From UBA8346 sp050260935 (GTDB lineage Bacteria > Bacillota > UBA4882 > UBA8346): 7,785 nt of DNA. The position numbers were made by a program, and so were the translations under genes. Below the pieces are notes generated by a model, which had not been told where the DNA came from, ran no database searches, and saw nothing but the letters and a program-made list of their open reading frames with translations. The DNA lies in assembly GCA_050260935.1 (NCBI GenBank), contig JBLNCU010000017.1, positions 1-7,785 on the forward strand, in the 5' to 3' direction. Below, in pieces: positions 1 to 7,471 of the stretch; position 1 is the stretch's first letter; each line of letters begins with the position of its first letter.

Positions 1-395
1 AACCGGAAGACGGGGAGAAGTATTTCTTTCCCGATCCTCTGATTTATGCGGGATACTATAGCAAAAACAACAATCAGAGTAAGACCTATGAAAGCTTTAT
101 CAAGGATTATGAAGAACTGGCCCGGAAAAGGGAAGGCAGCGATCGATCCCGCTACGAAAAGCCGGTGAAAATAAAGTTTAACGGGAAAGAAGCCGCGGAA
201 ATAATGTATGAGGTCTTTCGGGAGGAGCCGCGCGGCCCGCTGGTTACGATTAAGTATTGGCTCAAGGCAAAATTTATAGTGATCAAAGCCAAAGTGGGTT
301 TTTATGCGCTAGCTTATAAAAGTCCCCAAGAGTATTATGATCGGTATTTACCCGTTTTTGAAGAGGTTGCGAATTCATTTAAATCGTTGTATTAA
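1..395 (+). CDS. C-terminal part of a PsbP-like (DUF1795-type) protein, 5' end outside window
   Basis: The reading frame is open from base 3 to the TAA at 393-395, giving 130 residues with no start needed inside the window; the GTG at 165 is an internal valine, not a convincing start. The visible part is charged and aromatic-rich with no membrane segment. Its last 45 residues run as two short beta-like stretches, then YALAYKSP, an acidic/aromatic helix (QEYYDRYLPVFEEV) and a final ANSFKSLY. This ending (yal.Y..p...Y..y.p.Feeiv.SFk) is what I recognise from PsbP-like/DUF1795 domains, which in non-photosynthetic Firmicutes occur in small secreted or membrane-anchored proteins of unknown role. 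The assignment rests on this pattern alone. The N-terminus, where a signal peptide or transmembrane helix would be, cannot be seen. A 130-bp gap separates it from the next gene, so co-transcription is possible but not shown. Confidence 0.6.
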   Translation, partial: PEDGEKYFFPDPLIYAGYYSKNNNQSKTYESFIKDYEELARKREGSDRSRYEKPVKIKFNGKEAAEIMYEVFREEPRGPLVTIKYWLKAKFIVIKAKVGFYALAYKSPQEYYDRYLPVFEEVANSFKSLY

Positions 396-458
396 AGGTG
401 ATTAAACGGGGGAGCCGGTTCCATGCGGATCCTAAAAATATCATTTTAAGGTGATAAG

Positions 459-487
459 TTACCGATAAATACAAAGACAATTTTATC
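459..487 (+). promoter_or_regulatory. Weak candidate promoter for the nitroreductase gene
   Basis: TTACCG (459-464) and TTTATC (482-487) are separated by 17 bp, 38 bp before the ATG at 526. Both boxes match the sigma-A consensus only partly. The same stretch carries an inverted repeat GATAAA (464-469)/TTTATC (482-487), so it could be an operator half-site pair instead. The rest of the 396-525 gap shows nothing firmer. Confidence 0.25.
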
Positions 488-525
488 TTGGGCTAATCGA
501 AAAAAGTAAAAAATGGAGGCTCCAA

Positions 526-1035
526 ATGGATGCTATTGAAGCCATCAAATCCCGAGTAAGTGTGAGGAAATTTCAGAGTAATGAAATTCCCCGGGCGATA
601 ATGGAAGATATTATCGATTGCGGGAGATTGGCGCCTTGCGGGTACAACCATCAGTCATGGATTTTTGTGGTGGTGACCGATCGCAATCTTTTGATGCGGA
701 TTGCCCGGATATCCAAATACGGCGGGTTTATTAAAGAAGCGGGGGCCTGTGTTGCTGTTTTCAATAAAAAAGACGAAGAGACAATGATTGAAGATGCTTG
801 CGCCGCCACTGAAAACATTATAATAGCCGCCTGGGCTTATGGAATTGGGACTTGCTGGGTTAACTCCTTCCTCAAAAGCCACTCCGAAGGAGTTAAGCGG
901 ATTTTGGACTGCCCGGATAATTACGAATTAATTACCCTTATTGCCTTGGGATATCCCGCCGAGGCAACAACAACCCCTAAAAAACAACTAGCGGAGGTAA
1001 TTCGCTGGAATAGTTTTAACGGCGGTTGTCAGTGA
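526..1035 (+). CDS. Nitroreductase-family FMN-dependent oxidoreductase
   Basis: A 169-residue cytoplasmic protein of the nitroreductase fold, which binds FMN as a homodimer and uses NAD(P)H to reduce nitro-aromatics, quinones, flavins or other small acceptors; the true substrate cannot be read from sequence. Family marks are visible in order: the N-terminal FMN-phosphate motif SRVSVRKF (residues 9-16), the LAPCGYNHQSWIFVVV block (35-50, usual form APSg.N.QPW.fvvv), the central helix with AAWAYGIGTCW (101-111), and the late ALGYPAE signature (140-146). Length is normal for the small members of the family. The ATG is fixed by TGGAGG at 514-519, six bases upstream. The protein is rich in cysteine (seven, including C38 where many relatives have serine), which suits an anaerobe but proves nothing. 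It appears to be a single-gene unit: the gene ahead ends 130 bp away and the gene after it converges on a shared terminator. Confidence 0.9.
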   Translation: MDAIEAIKSRVSVRKFQSNEIPRAIMEDIIDCGRLAPCGYNHQSWIFVVVTDRNLLMRIARISKYGGFIKEAGACVAVFNKKDEETMIEDACAATENIIIAAWAYGIGTCWVNSFLKSHSEGVKRILDCPDNYELITLIALGYPAEATTTPKKQLAEVIRWNSFNGGCQ

Positions 1036-1113
1036 ATTTGAGCGTTTATCCCGCGCCCGCCTGTTTGAACCTGCTTGGCCGGACGGAAAAAACAGGGCAT
1101 CCGGGAAAGGAAT

Positions 1114-1149
1114 AAAGGGCCGTCTCTTTTGAGACAGCCCCTTTTAACT
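1114..1149. terminator. Probable bidirectional Rho-independent terminator
   Basis: GGGC-C-GTCTC (1117-1126) pairs with GAGAC-A-GCCC (1131-1140) around a TTTT loop: nine base pairs with one C/A mismatch. On the + strand it is followed by CTTTTAACTTTT; on the - strand the hairpin is followed by TTTATTCC. It sits between the stop of the nitroreductase (1035) and the stop of the mannosidase (1154), so it can end both converging transcripts; the T-run is better for the + direction. Confidence 0.8.
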
Positions 1150-1153
1150 TTTG

Positions 1154-4100
1154 CTACCGGATCTCTACCTTAAAAGTTTTAATTTCATAAGGCTTAATTT
1201 CAAATTGAAATCCTTGATCCGTTACGGGAATCTCCTCTTGTTCCTCCTCCAATAAGTTACATTCCGTCACCCTTAGTATTTTCAGAAAACTGGATAAATG
1301 CGCCGTTGAACGCCGGTTCTCCGACTCATAAAACCGCAAAATGACCGCGTCGCTGTCTTCAGCTTTTTTGACTGTTTCCAGGACTACGTTCTCTCGATCA
1401 ACCCGGAATAAGGAGAGTTCCGACGGGAGGGTCCCGGAATGGGGTTCTTCAAACCTGCTATATAATGGAACATTAAAACTATAAGCCATGGAGTTGGTCC
1501 CGCCCGTTCTCCAATCGCCGGAGTGCGGGTACAACGCATAGCGGAAATGGTGTTTCTCCCGGTCGGCTTCAGGGTTGGGATCGTTTCCCGACTTGATTAA
1601 AGTTAGGCGCATCAGGCCATCTTTAATATCATGCCCGTACTTGCAATCATTCAGTAAACTTAAGCCATAACCCGCCTCGGAAAGATCAACCCATTTGTGG
1701 GCGGGAACCTCGAATTGGGCCAAATCCCACGAAGTGTTGGAATGAGCCGGGCGTTCCACATTGCCGAACTGGATGTCAAAGGTAGCCTTCTCGGCGTGGA
1801 CATCTACTGGAAACGCCGCTTTCAAAAGAACTTGGTTTTCCCGCCAATCAATTTCGGTGTCGAAGTCCACCCGCGGGATATCCTGGTAAATATAAATCTT
1901 CTGCTCAATGGTGGAATCAAGGAATTTTTTGCGAATGACGATGCCCCCGCGGACCGGCCCTTCCTCGATGACGGTAATCTCTTGCGCCTCGTCGATTTCC
2001 CACATCTTCTCCAGGAAAAAGAGATCAATATTCCAGTTGTCGAATTCCGCCGGTTTGTCTTCAAAGGCTTGGAGCATATTCCCCCGCTGGCCCGGTTTTA
2101 AAACCTGCCGGCGATTAACTTTGTCGTAAAATGAAGCGATGGTCCCCCTGGAGTCTATTTCAATCCGGAAATAACGGTTCTCCAAGCCGGAAGGGGTAAT
2201 CCGGAGTTCGGAGGGTGTTTTACCGACTTCCTTGCTCAAGCGATAGACCCGGTACCCTTTGGCCGGGACTTTGGCCGCCGTGAAAATAACGCTGTTTTTT
2301 CCATAATCCGCCACCCGTTGAATGGGACTGCGGCGGCCGGCTTCATCAATCACCGAAGAGTAATCATCGCCACCGGGAATCTCCGCATTCACAATTTCAT
2401 CCCGGTCGAACGAAACGGTATTGAAGACGATCACCGACGGATTTTCCACCTTAATCGCGGCGCTGATTGCCGCCAAAGCAGTATCGGCAAGTTTCCGGCC
2501 TTGGGCTAAAATCTGTTCATATTGCCGGCGGGAATCCTCATAGACCTCTTTTATCGCCGAACCGGGCAAAATGTCATGGAATTGGTTGAGTAAAATCGTT
2601 TCCCAGCCCTGGTTGATCTCCTTTTGGGGATAGTCGTGGCCCAGTAGCCTGCTCCAACTGGAGAGGAATTCCGTATCCTGATATAAAAGCTCACTCCGGC
2701 GGTTATAGCGTTTGTTCCGCCCCATGGAAGTATAGGTTCCGCGATGATATTCGAGGTAAAGTTCACCGGACCATCTGGGCAAGTCTTTTTTGCCGGAGAT
2801 TTCGGCTGCTAACCGTTGAAAGTAGTCGGCGGCCCGGCCCATTTGCACTTTTGGACAGCCCGGCAGAGTCCGGCTCATCCGGCGGCCGTTTTCAAGCATC
2901 TCCGGGGTGGGCCCGCCTCCGCCGTCGCCGTAACCAAAAGCAACCAAAATATCGTGATTGATATTTTTCTGCTGATAGCGCCGCCAGCCCCCGATAATCG
3001 CCCCCGGAACCAGTTTCCCGTTATAGGTTGTGCAATGGGGATTCAGGTTGAAATCCGGATCGCGGGTGGTGATGAAATGGGTTAAGATCTCCGTGCCGTC
3101 AATCCCCCGCCATATAAAAGTGTCGTAGGGCATCTTGTTAAACTCGTTCCAGCTGATTTTAGTGGTCATGAAATAATCGATGCCCGCCTTTTTCAACAGT
3201 TGAGGCAAGGCGGCGCTATAGCCGAAGACATCAGGCAACCAGAGAATCTTACTTTTGACGCCGAATTCTTTTTCGAAAAACCGGGTTCCAAACAAAAGTT
3301 GGCGGACCAGCGATTCTCCGGAAGCCAAATTGCAGTCGGCTTCGACCCACATGGCGCCTTCGGGTTCCCAGCGTCCCTCTTTGACCCGTTCTTTGATTTT
3401 AGCGTACAATTCGGGATGGTCTTCTTTCACGAATTGATAAAGCTGCGGCTGACTGGAGATAAAAATATATTCCGGATAGTCCTCCATCAGCTTCAGGACA
3501 GTAGCAAAGCTGCGGGCGGCTTTTTCCCGGGTCTGGGCCAAGGTCCAAAGCCAGGCCACATCGATATGGGTATGGCCGATGCAGGTGGCTACCGCTTCTT
3601 CAGCCGGAGAGCGCCGGGGCTGATATAAATGCTCGGCTAAATACGATACAGCATCGTCAACCGAGGAATAAAACTGCGGTGAATAGGGTTTCCGCAAATC
3701 GAGAATGTTAACGGCTTCATTTAAGACCGTCAGCAGAACCTCTCGTTGCCGGTCATCAGCCGGATATTCCTTAGCAACCATGAGCGGGACGTAAAGATCG
3801 AAATAAAGCCGGCGTATTTTTTCATCGACCATCACCAGGCTGGGGTGGAATTCCGACAGCCGCTTCAATATTCCGCTGTAACCGTCAAGATCCAGTTGAT
3901 GCGTCCTTCCGGGTTCGGCCCGGCGCGTAAAGATAACCTCCTGATGATTGATATCAAGCCCTTGAATTAGTTCCCCGTCAATATACAGAATGAACTGGGG
4001 ATTGGTGGCATCCCAGGAATTTGGCGTTTCACCCGTTACCAAGCGAAAGGCGGCGGTTTTTCCGGCGAAGTTCTCCGGGATGGTAACAGTTGCCCGGAAC

Positions 4101-4297
4101 CACCGGTGGATATTCCGCCCCCCCCAACGGGCGTCGGGATGAAATTCCAACCAGGGAGACGGGCTTTGATTAACCTCATTAATACTGGGGAATTTGCCTT
4201 CCTTATAATGAACCCCGTCTATTGGTACTTGATCGCTGTAGATATAATTGTAAAGCTCTTCAGTGATTTTCTTGACCCGTTCGAATTGGAGATGCAT
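1154..4297 (-). CDS. GH38 alpha-mannosidase (cytoplasmic, Ams1/MAN2C1-like architecture)
   Basis: A 1047-residue retaining alpha-mannosidase that removes mannose from alpha-mannosides. No signal peptide or membrane helix is present, so it should act in the cytoplasm on imported sugars. An N-terminal region (about 1-230) precedes the GH38 catalytic domain (about 238-505), a helical middle domain (about 510-605) and a large C-terminal beta region (about 700-1040); length is normal for this architecture. By comparison with Golgi mannosidase II, H244 and D246 in GHTHIDVAWLW (241-251), D356 in WLPDVFGYS (353-361) and H574 in NQFHDILPGS (571-580) are the metal-binding set, with D356 also the nucleophile. 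D458 in FGYGDGGGGPT is a candidate acid/base (inference). All key residues are intact. The ATG at 4297-4295 lies 20 bp after the permease stop and is preceded by a G6 run (4311-4306) eight bases upstream, a weaker ribosome site than those of the transporter genes. It is the last gene of the operon. The exact linkage preference (alpha-1,2, 1,3, 1,6 or mannosylglycerate) cannot be told. Confidence 0.96.
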   Translation of the reverse strand: MHLQFERVKKITEELYNYIYSDQVPIDGVHYKEGKFPSINEVNQSPSPWLEFHPDARWGGRNIHRWFRATVTIPENFAGKTAAFRLVTGETPNSWDATNPQFILYIDGELIQGLDINHQEVIFTRRAEPGRTHQLDLDGYSGILKRLSEFHPSLVMVDEKIRRLYFDLYVPLMVAKEYPADDRQREVLLTVLNEAVNILDLRKPYSPQFYSSVDDAVSYLAEHLYQPRRSPAEEAVATCIGHTHIDVAWLWTLAQTREKAARSFATVLKLMEDYPEYIFISSQPQLYQFVKEDHPELYAKIKERVKEGRWEPEGAMWVEADCNLASGESLVRQLLFGTRFFEKEFGVKSKILWLPDVFGYSAALPQLLKKAGIDYFMTTKISWNEFNKMPYDTFIWRGIDGTEILTHFITTRDPDFNLNPHCTTYNGKLVPGAIIGGWRRYQQKNINHDILVAFGYGDGGGGPTPEMLENGRRMSRTLPGCPKVQMGRAADYFQRLAAEISGKKDLPRWSGELYLEYHRGTYTSMGRNKRYNRRSELLYQDTEFLSSWSRLLGHDYPQKEINQGWETILLNQFHDILPGSAIKEVYEDSRRQYEQILAQGRKLADTALAAISAAIKVENPSVIVFNTVSFDRDEIVNAEIPGGDDYSSVIDEAGRRSPIQRVADYGKNSVIFTAAKVPAKGYRVYRLSKEVGKTPSELRITPSGLENRYFRIEIDSRGTIASFYDKVNRRQVLKPGQRGNMLQAFEDKPAEFDNWNIDLFFLEKMWEIDEAQEITVIEEGPVRGGIVIRKKFLDSTIEQKIYIYQDIPRVDFDTEIDWRENQVLLKAAFPVDVHAEKATFDIQFGNVERPAHSNTSWDLAQFEVPAHKWVDLSEAGYGLSLLNDCKYGHDIKDGLMRLTLIKSGNDPNPEADREKHHFRYALYPHSGDWRTGGTNSMAYSFNVPLYSRFEEPHSGTLPSELSLFRVDRENVVLETVKKAEDSDAVILRFYESENRRSTAHLSSFLKILRVTECNLLEEEQEEIPVTDQGFQFEIKPYEIKTFKVEIR

Positions 4298-4317
4298 CGT
4301 TAAAACCCCCCGTAATC

Positions 4318-5136
4318 TCAGCCTTTGATACCCGTAAAGGTGATCCCTTCCATAAAACGCTTCTGGGCGAAAAAGAATACGATGATAATGGGCAAGGAGA
4401 TTAAAACCGAAGCCGCCATCATAAGCGGCCAGAGGGTGAGATGGGCCGTTTTAAACTGTTGCAGGCCGATTTGGAGCGTATACATATCCGACTTTTGCAG
4501 GTAAATCAGAGGGCCGGTAAAATCGTTCCAAGAACCCAGCAGCTGAAAGATGATGATGGTGAGGATGGCGGGACGGCAGATCGGCATGAAAACCCGGAGA
4601 AAGATTTTAAATTCGGAACAGCCGTCGATTCTGGCGGCGTCTTCCAAATCCTTTGGTAATCCCTTAAAAAACTGGCGCAACAGAAAAATATAAAACGGCA
4701 CCCCCAGGTACTGGGGGATGATTAACGGCCAAAAAGTTCCCACCAGGTTTAGTTTTGAGAAGACTATAAATATCGGCACCATGATTACTTGATAAGGAAT
4801 CATCATCACCGCCAATGTAATGAAGAATACCGTATCCCGCCCCTTCCAATTCAGCCTCGCCAGGCTGTAAGCTGCCAGAGGACAGCAAAGGGTAACGCCG
4901 AGAACATTCATTCCGGTAATAAAAGCTGTGTTCGCAAAATAGCGGGCAAATGGAATAACCTTGAAGATCTCCAGGTAATTCTGGATATCCCACTGTTCGG
5001 GCAGCCATTTAATAGGGTAAACATAACATTCCGCCTGGGTTTTAAATGAAGTCGCGACCAGTATATAGAATGGCAGAATAAAAAAGAGGCTGCAAATGAT
5101 TAAGAAGAAATGACTGCTAAAATGAAGCTTTTTCAA
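4318..5136 (-). CDS. CUT1 sugar ABC transporter permease, MalG type
   Basis: A 272-residue inner permease subunit of a carbohydrate ABC importer. It starts with a transmembrane helix (about 8-29) and has about six hydrophobic segments. The EAA loop that docks on the ATPase is clear at residues 165-189 (EDAARIDG...PICRP), followed by the family-typical SWNDFTGPLIYL (202-213) and the C-terminal FAQKRFMEGITFTGIKG. The start is TTG at 5136-5134: no ATG occurs near the N-terminus, and an excellent AAGGAGGT sits seven bases upstream (5151-5144). That site overlaps the TAA stop of the preceding permease (5152-5150), so translation of the two subunits is probably coupled, fitting their 1:1 assembly. 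It pairs with the MalF-type subunit encoded just upstream; the sugar is probably an alpha-mannoside because of the GH38 gene directly downstream. Confidence 0.94.
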   Translation of the reverse strand: MKKLHFSSHFFLIICSLFFILPFYILVATSFKTQAECYVYPIKWLPEQWDIQNYLEIFKVIPFARYFANTAFITGMNVLGVTLCCPLAAYSLARLNWKGRDTVFFITLAVMMIPYQVIMVPIFIVFSKLNLVGTFWPLIIPQYLGVPFYIFLLRQFFKGLPKDLEDAARIDGCSEFKIFLRVFMPICRPAILTIIIFQLLGSWNDFTGPLIYLQKSDMYTLQIGLQQFKTAHLTLWPLMMAASVLISLPIIIVFFFAQKRFMEGITFTGIKG

Positions 5137-5143
5137 CCCGGTA

Positions 5144-5151
5144 ACCTCCTT
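5144..5151 (-). promoter_or_regulatory. Shine-Dalgarno site that fixes the TTG start of the MalG-type permease
   Basis: AAGGAGGT on the - strand ends seven bases before TTG at 5136 and shares its first bases with the stop codon TAA of the upstream permease. A terminating ribosome would cover the start site, which favours translational coupling. Confidence 0.85.
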
Positions 5152-6094
5152 ATTCTCCCATATAATGAATCCATTTTTTCGAGGCTGTGAAGACGAAAAC
5201 CGTCAAGGCCATCACCACCACGAACATTATCCAGGCCATCGCATTCGCCATCCCCATCTTAAAGTAAGTAAAGGCATTCTTGTAAAGGAACATGGCGTAA
5301 AACATCATCGAATTGGCCGGCGTGCCCTGGCCGTTGGAAATTACGAAAGGGAGGGTGAACTGTTGCAAAGCCGCAATAATACCCATAATTGTGTTGTATA
5401 GAATGATCGGCGACAATAATGGCAAAGTGATGTTTCGAAATTTTTGAAACGCGTTGGCGCCGTCAATCGCCGCCGCTTCGTAATAAGTATCCGGGATATC
5501 CTGTAAACCGGCCAAATAAGTGAGCACGCTGGCCCCGATTGACCAGATTACAATGATTACGATCGAGGGTTTGGCCCAGACTTCACTGCCGAACCATGGC
5601 GGTCCCGGCAGTCCTACCTTATACAGCAAATAATTGACCAACCCGAATTGGCTGTTCAACAGCCACTGCCAAATAATCGAGACCGCCACAATCGGAACCA
5701 AAGTCGGTATCAAAAAAATAACCCTGTAAACGCCCTGGCCTTTTACTTTCAAATTCAAAAGAACGGCTAGAAGGACTCCGCAAATAACGCTCAGCGGTAC
5801 CGACATTGCAGCAAACCAACAGGTGTTGTTCACTGAAACCCAGAAGGTGTCATCCGTTATCAAATCGGTATAATTGCGGATTCCGATAAAATGTCCGGGA
5901 TTGATTCCGTTGAAGGAGGTAAAACTGAATATAATTGAGGACAACAACGGATAAATATAAAAAACAATCAATCCGATCAGCCAGGGAAGGGCAAACAGCC
6001 AACCGTAGACAGGCCTGTTTCCGGTGAAAACCCGCCGGCCCCTTTTTTGATTCCGGATAACTCCCTTGTTGAAATAACCTGATTTGGGGTTCAT
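5150..6094 (-). CDS. CUT1 sugar ABC transporter permease, MalF/UgpA type
   Basis: A 314-residue membrane subunit of the same importer. A basic cytoplasmic N-terminus (about 1-29, with KRGRR at 17-21) leads into the first membrane helix (about 31-56). Further hydrophobic segments lie near 91-115, 123-145, 177-196, 228-245 and 284-304, which gives the usual six-helix core. The EAA loop is at 206-230 (EAAAIDGANAF...LPLLSP), the contact site for the ATPase. Other family marks are FIGIRNYTDLI (69-79) and RVIFLIPTLVPIVAVSIIW (124-142). The ATG at 6094 is preceded by AAAGGAGT (6110-6103) at eight bases. The gene lies 70 bp after the binding-protein gene, with a strong hairpin between them, and 13 bp before the MalG-type gene. 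Specificity is inferred from context, not from the permease itself. Confidence 0.94.
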   Translation of the reverse strand: MNPKSGYFNKGVIRNQKRGRRVFTGNRPVYGWLFALPWLIGLIVFYIYPLLSSIIFSFTSFNGINPGHFIGIRNYTDLITDDTFWVSVNNTCWFAAMSVPLSVICGVLLAVLLNLKVKGQGVYRVIFLIPTLVPIVAVSIIWQWLLNSQFGLVNYLLYKVGLPGPPWFGSEVWAKPSIVIIVIWSIGASVLTYLAGLQDIPDTYYEAAAIDGANAFQKFRNITLPLLSPIILYNTIMGIIAALQQFTLPFVISNGQGTPANSMMFYAMFLYKNAFTYFKMGMANAMAWIMFVVVMALTVFVFTASKKWIHYMGE

Positions 6095-6116
6095 CTGAAT
6101 ATACTCCTTTATAGTA

Positions 6117-6146
6117 CGGGGCGAGGAAGAAACCTTCCCCGCCCGT
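6117..6146 (-). promoter_or_regulatory. Intercistronic mRNA hairpin between binding-protein and permease genes
   Basis: In the - strand transcript GGGCGGGGAAG (6144-6134) pairs with CUUCCUCGCCC (6129-6119) around a GUUU loop: 11 continuous pairs, one of them a G-U wobble, with A-U and C-G pairs possible at the base across a bulge. There is no U-run after it, so it is not a normal terminator. Known sugar operons use such hairpins after the binding-protein gene to protect the upstream message from 3' decay or to let only part of the transcription through. That role is inferred here. Confidence 0.75.
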
Positions 6147-6164
6147 TTGAAGTTGATTTTTGGG

Positions 6165-7445
6165 TTAGTAACCCAATTCCCTGTTTACTTTCACGGTAAC
6201 CTTATCCAGCAGTTCTTTGGGAGCGCCTTTGCCATGCAAGGCATTGTCGGTGGCTGTCGCCAATTCATCCCAGAGTAATTGCCCCTTGGGAATTACGGGG
6301 CGGCAGAACGACTTGGGGAATAATTCAACGAATATTTTGTAGCGGGAATCCTTTTTCACCCAGTTGAATTGCTCGTTCAAATCTTTTTTGGTCATGAAGT
6401 GGGAGGTATCCTCGCCGTAAATGCGGGCGCCTTCGCCTACCGTCATGAACATGGCGAACTTGAAGGCCGCTTGTTTAGCTTTGGCCCCTTTCGGGATAAC
6501 ATAGGACCAGCCGCCGGCCCAGGAGTTGAAATTGGTTCCGGTAGGAGTCGGAATATAGGTGACACCGTAATCAAGGTCGGGAGCATTAACTTTAAATCCG
6601 GCAATCTCCCAGGGACCGCTGACCATCATCGCCACCATGCCGGCGGCAAACGGGTTGATGTCTCCGCCGGAAGCCGTCGCAAAGTTGGTCACCGCCTCTA
6701 TATCGTATTTTTTGGCGTATGCAGTTTCCCATTCCAGGGCCTTGACGATAGCCGGATCATTGGTGGTGATCTTTCCGGTTTTGGGATCCTGGAATTGCCC
6801 GCCGAAAGCCCAACCCCAGGTGTATAACCAACCCTGGCTCAACCAGGGTATAAACCCGATCACTTGATAGCGGTTTCCTTCCTTTTTGGTCAGCTTGGCC
6901 GCGCAGTCTTCCAGCTGTTTAATTGAGAGCGGCGGCTTTTCAGGATCCAAACCGGCTTCCCGGAACATCTTTTTGTTGTAAAAAAGGACCCGGTTGTCCG
7001 TATCAAAAGGCAACGCATATAAATTTCCCTTATAACTCGCTTCTTGCCAGGCAAAATCATAAAACATCTCTTTAGTGATCTTATTCGCCTTCGCTAAAGA
7101 GGATAAGTTTTCAAATAACCCTTGATCGGCCCATTGCCCAACCATAAAACGGTCGAACAGCACCACATCCGGCGGGTTGCCGCCGCTGGTGGCCACCATT
7201 AATTTATCAGTAATACCTTGGCCGCTGCCGCTGCCGCCGACAAATTCGCCCACCACCTTAATATTGGGATTCTGCCTGTTGAATACCTCGATAGCTTTTT
7301 TAAGAGCGCTTTGGTCGACCGGATTACCGTGGGGATACCAATAAGTAACTTCGGTCACTTTTTTCGCCGCCGCCACTAAACAGGAAGAGCCGATTAAAAA
7401 TACAACCATCAACACAGTAAGAATTTGAAGTGTTTTTCTGGTCAA
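6165..7445 (-). CDS. Extracellular sugar-binding protein of a CUT1 ABC importer (family 1, COG1653-type)
   Basis: A 426-residue solute-binding protein that captures the sugar outside the membrane and delivers it to the two permeases encoded next. The frame is open 90 bases further up, but the start is taken as TTG at 7445-7443. It has AAAAGGAGGGT seven bases before it (core GGAGG 7457-7453) and gives a proper signal peptide, whereas the upstream frame begins at a TTG with no ribosome site and a hydrophilic N-terminus. The signal is TRK followed by a hydrophobic core (residues 6-19) and GSSC with C22. This fits the lipoprotein lipobox only loosely (G at -3), and cleavage after AAA (25-27) by signal peptidase I is the alternative. 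Family features are VTYWYPHG (33-40), the helix ending EVFNRQNPNIKVV (53-65) and the NPPDVVLFDRFMVGQWA stretch. As first gene it should be the most abundant product. Mannoside specificity is inferred from the GH38 gene in the operon. Confidence 0.94.
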   Translation of the reverse strand: MTRKTLQILTVLMVVFLIGSSCLVAAAKKVTEVTYWYPHGNPVDQSALKKAIEVFNRQNPNIKVVGEFVGGSGSGQGITDKLMVATSGGNPPDVVLFDRFMVGQWADQGLFENLSSLAKANKITKEMFYDFAWQEASYKGNLYALPFDTDNRVLFYNKKMFREAGLDPEKPPLSIKQLEDCAAKLTKKEGNRYQVIGFIPWLSQGWLYTWGWAFGGQFQDPKTGKITTNDPAIVKALEWETAYAKKYDIEAVTNFATASGGDINPFAAGMVAMMVSGPWEIAGFKVNAPDLDYGVTYIPTPTGTNFNSWAGGWSYVIPKGAKAKQAAFKFAMFMTVGEGARIYGEDTSHFMTKKDLNEQFNWVKKDSRYKIFVELFPKSFCRPVIPKGQLLWDELATATDNALHGKGAPKELLDKVTVKVNRELGY

Positions 7446-7450
7446 TTTGC

Positions 7451-7461
7451 ACCCTCCTTTT
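7451..7461 (-). promoter_or_regulatory. Shine-Dalgarno site that fixes the TTG start of the binding protein
   Basis: AAAAGGAGGGT on the - strand is the strongest ribosome site in this region and lies seven bases (from the GGAGG core) before TTG 7445. Its AAAGGAG (7460-7454) is perfectly complementary to CUCCUUU in the leader (7540-7534), which may allow it to be masked. Confidence 0.85.
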
Positions 7462-7471
7462 AGCAATTTTA

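Noticed and set aside
417..432. Hairpin GGTTCC-ATGC-GGATCC after the PsbP-like gene as a terminator.
   Set aside because: One mismatch in a six-base stem and no T-run after it; too weak to call.
1697..3628. Long + strand frames inside the mannosidase gene (1697-2101, 3200-3628 and shorter ones).
   Set aside because: They are antisense to an intact GH38 gene with all catalytic motifs, lack ribosome sites and encode no recognisable domain.
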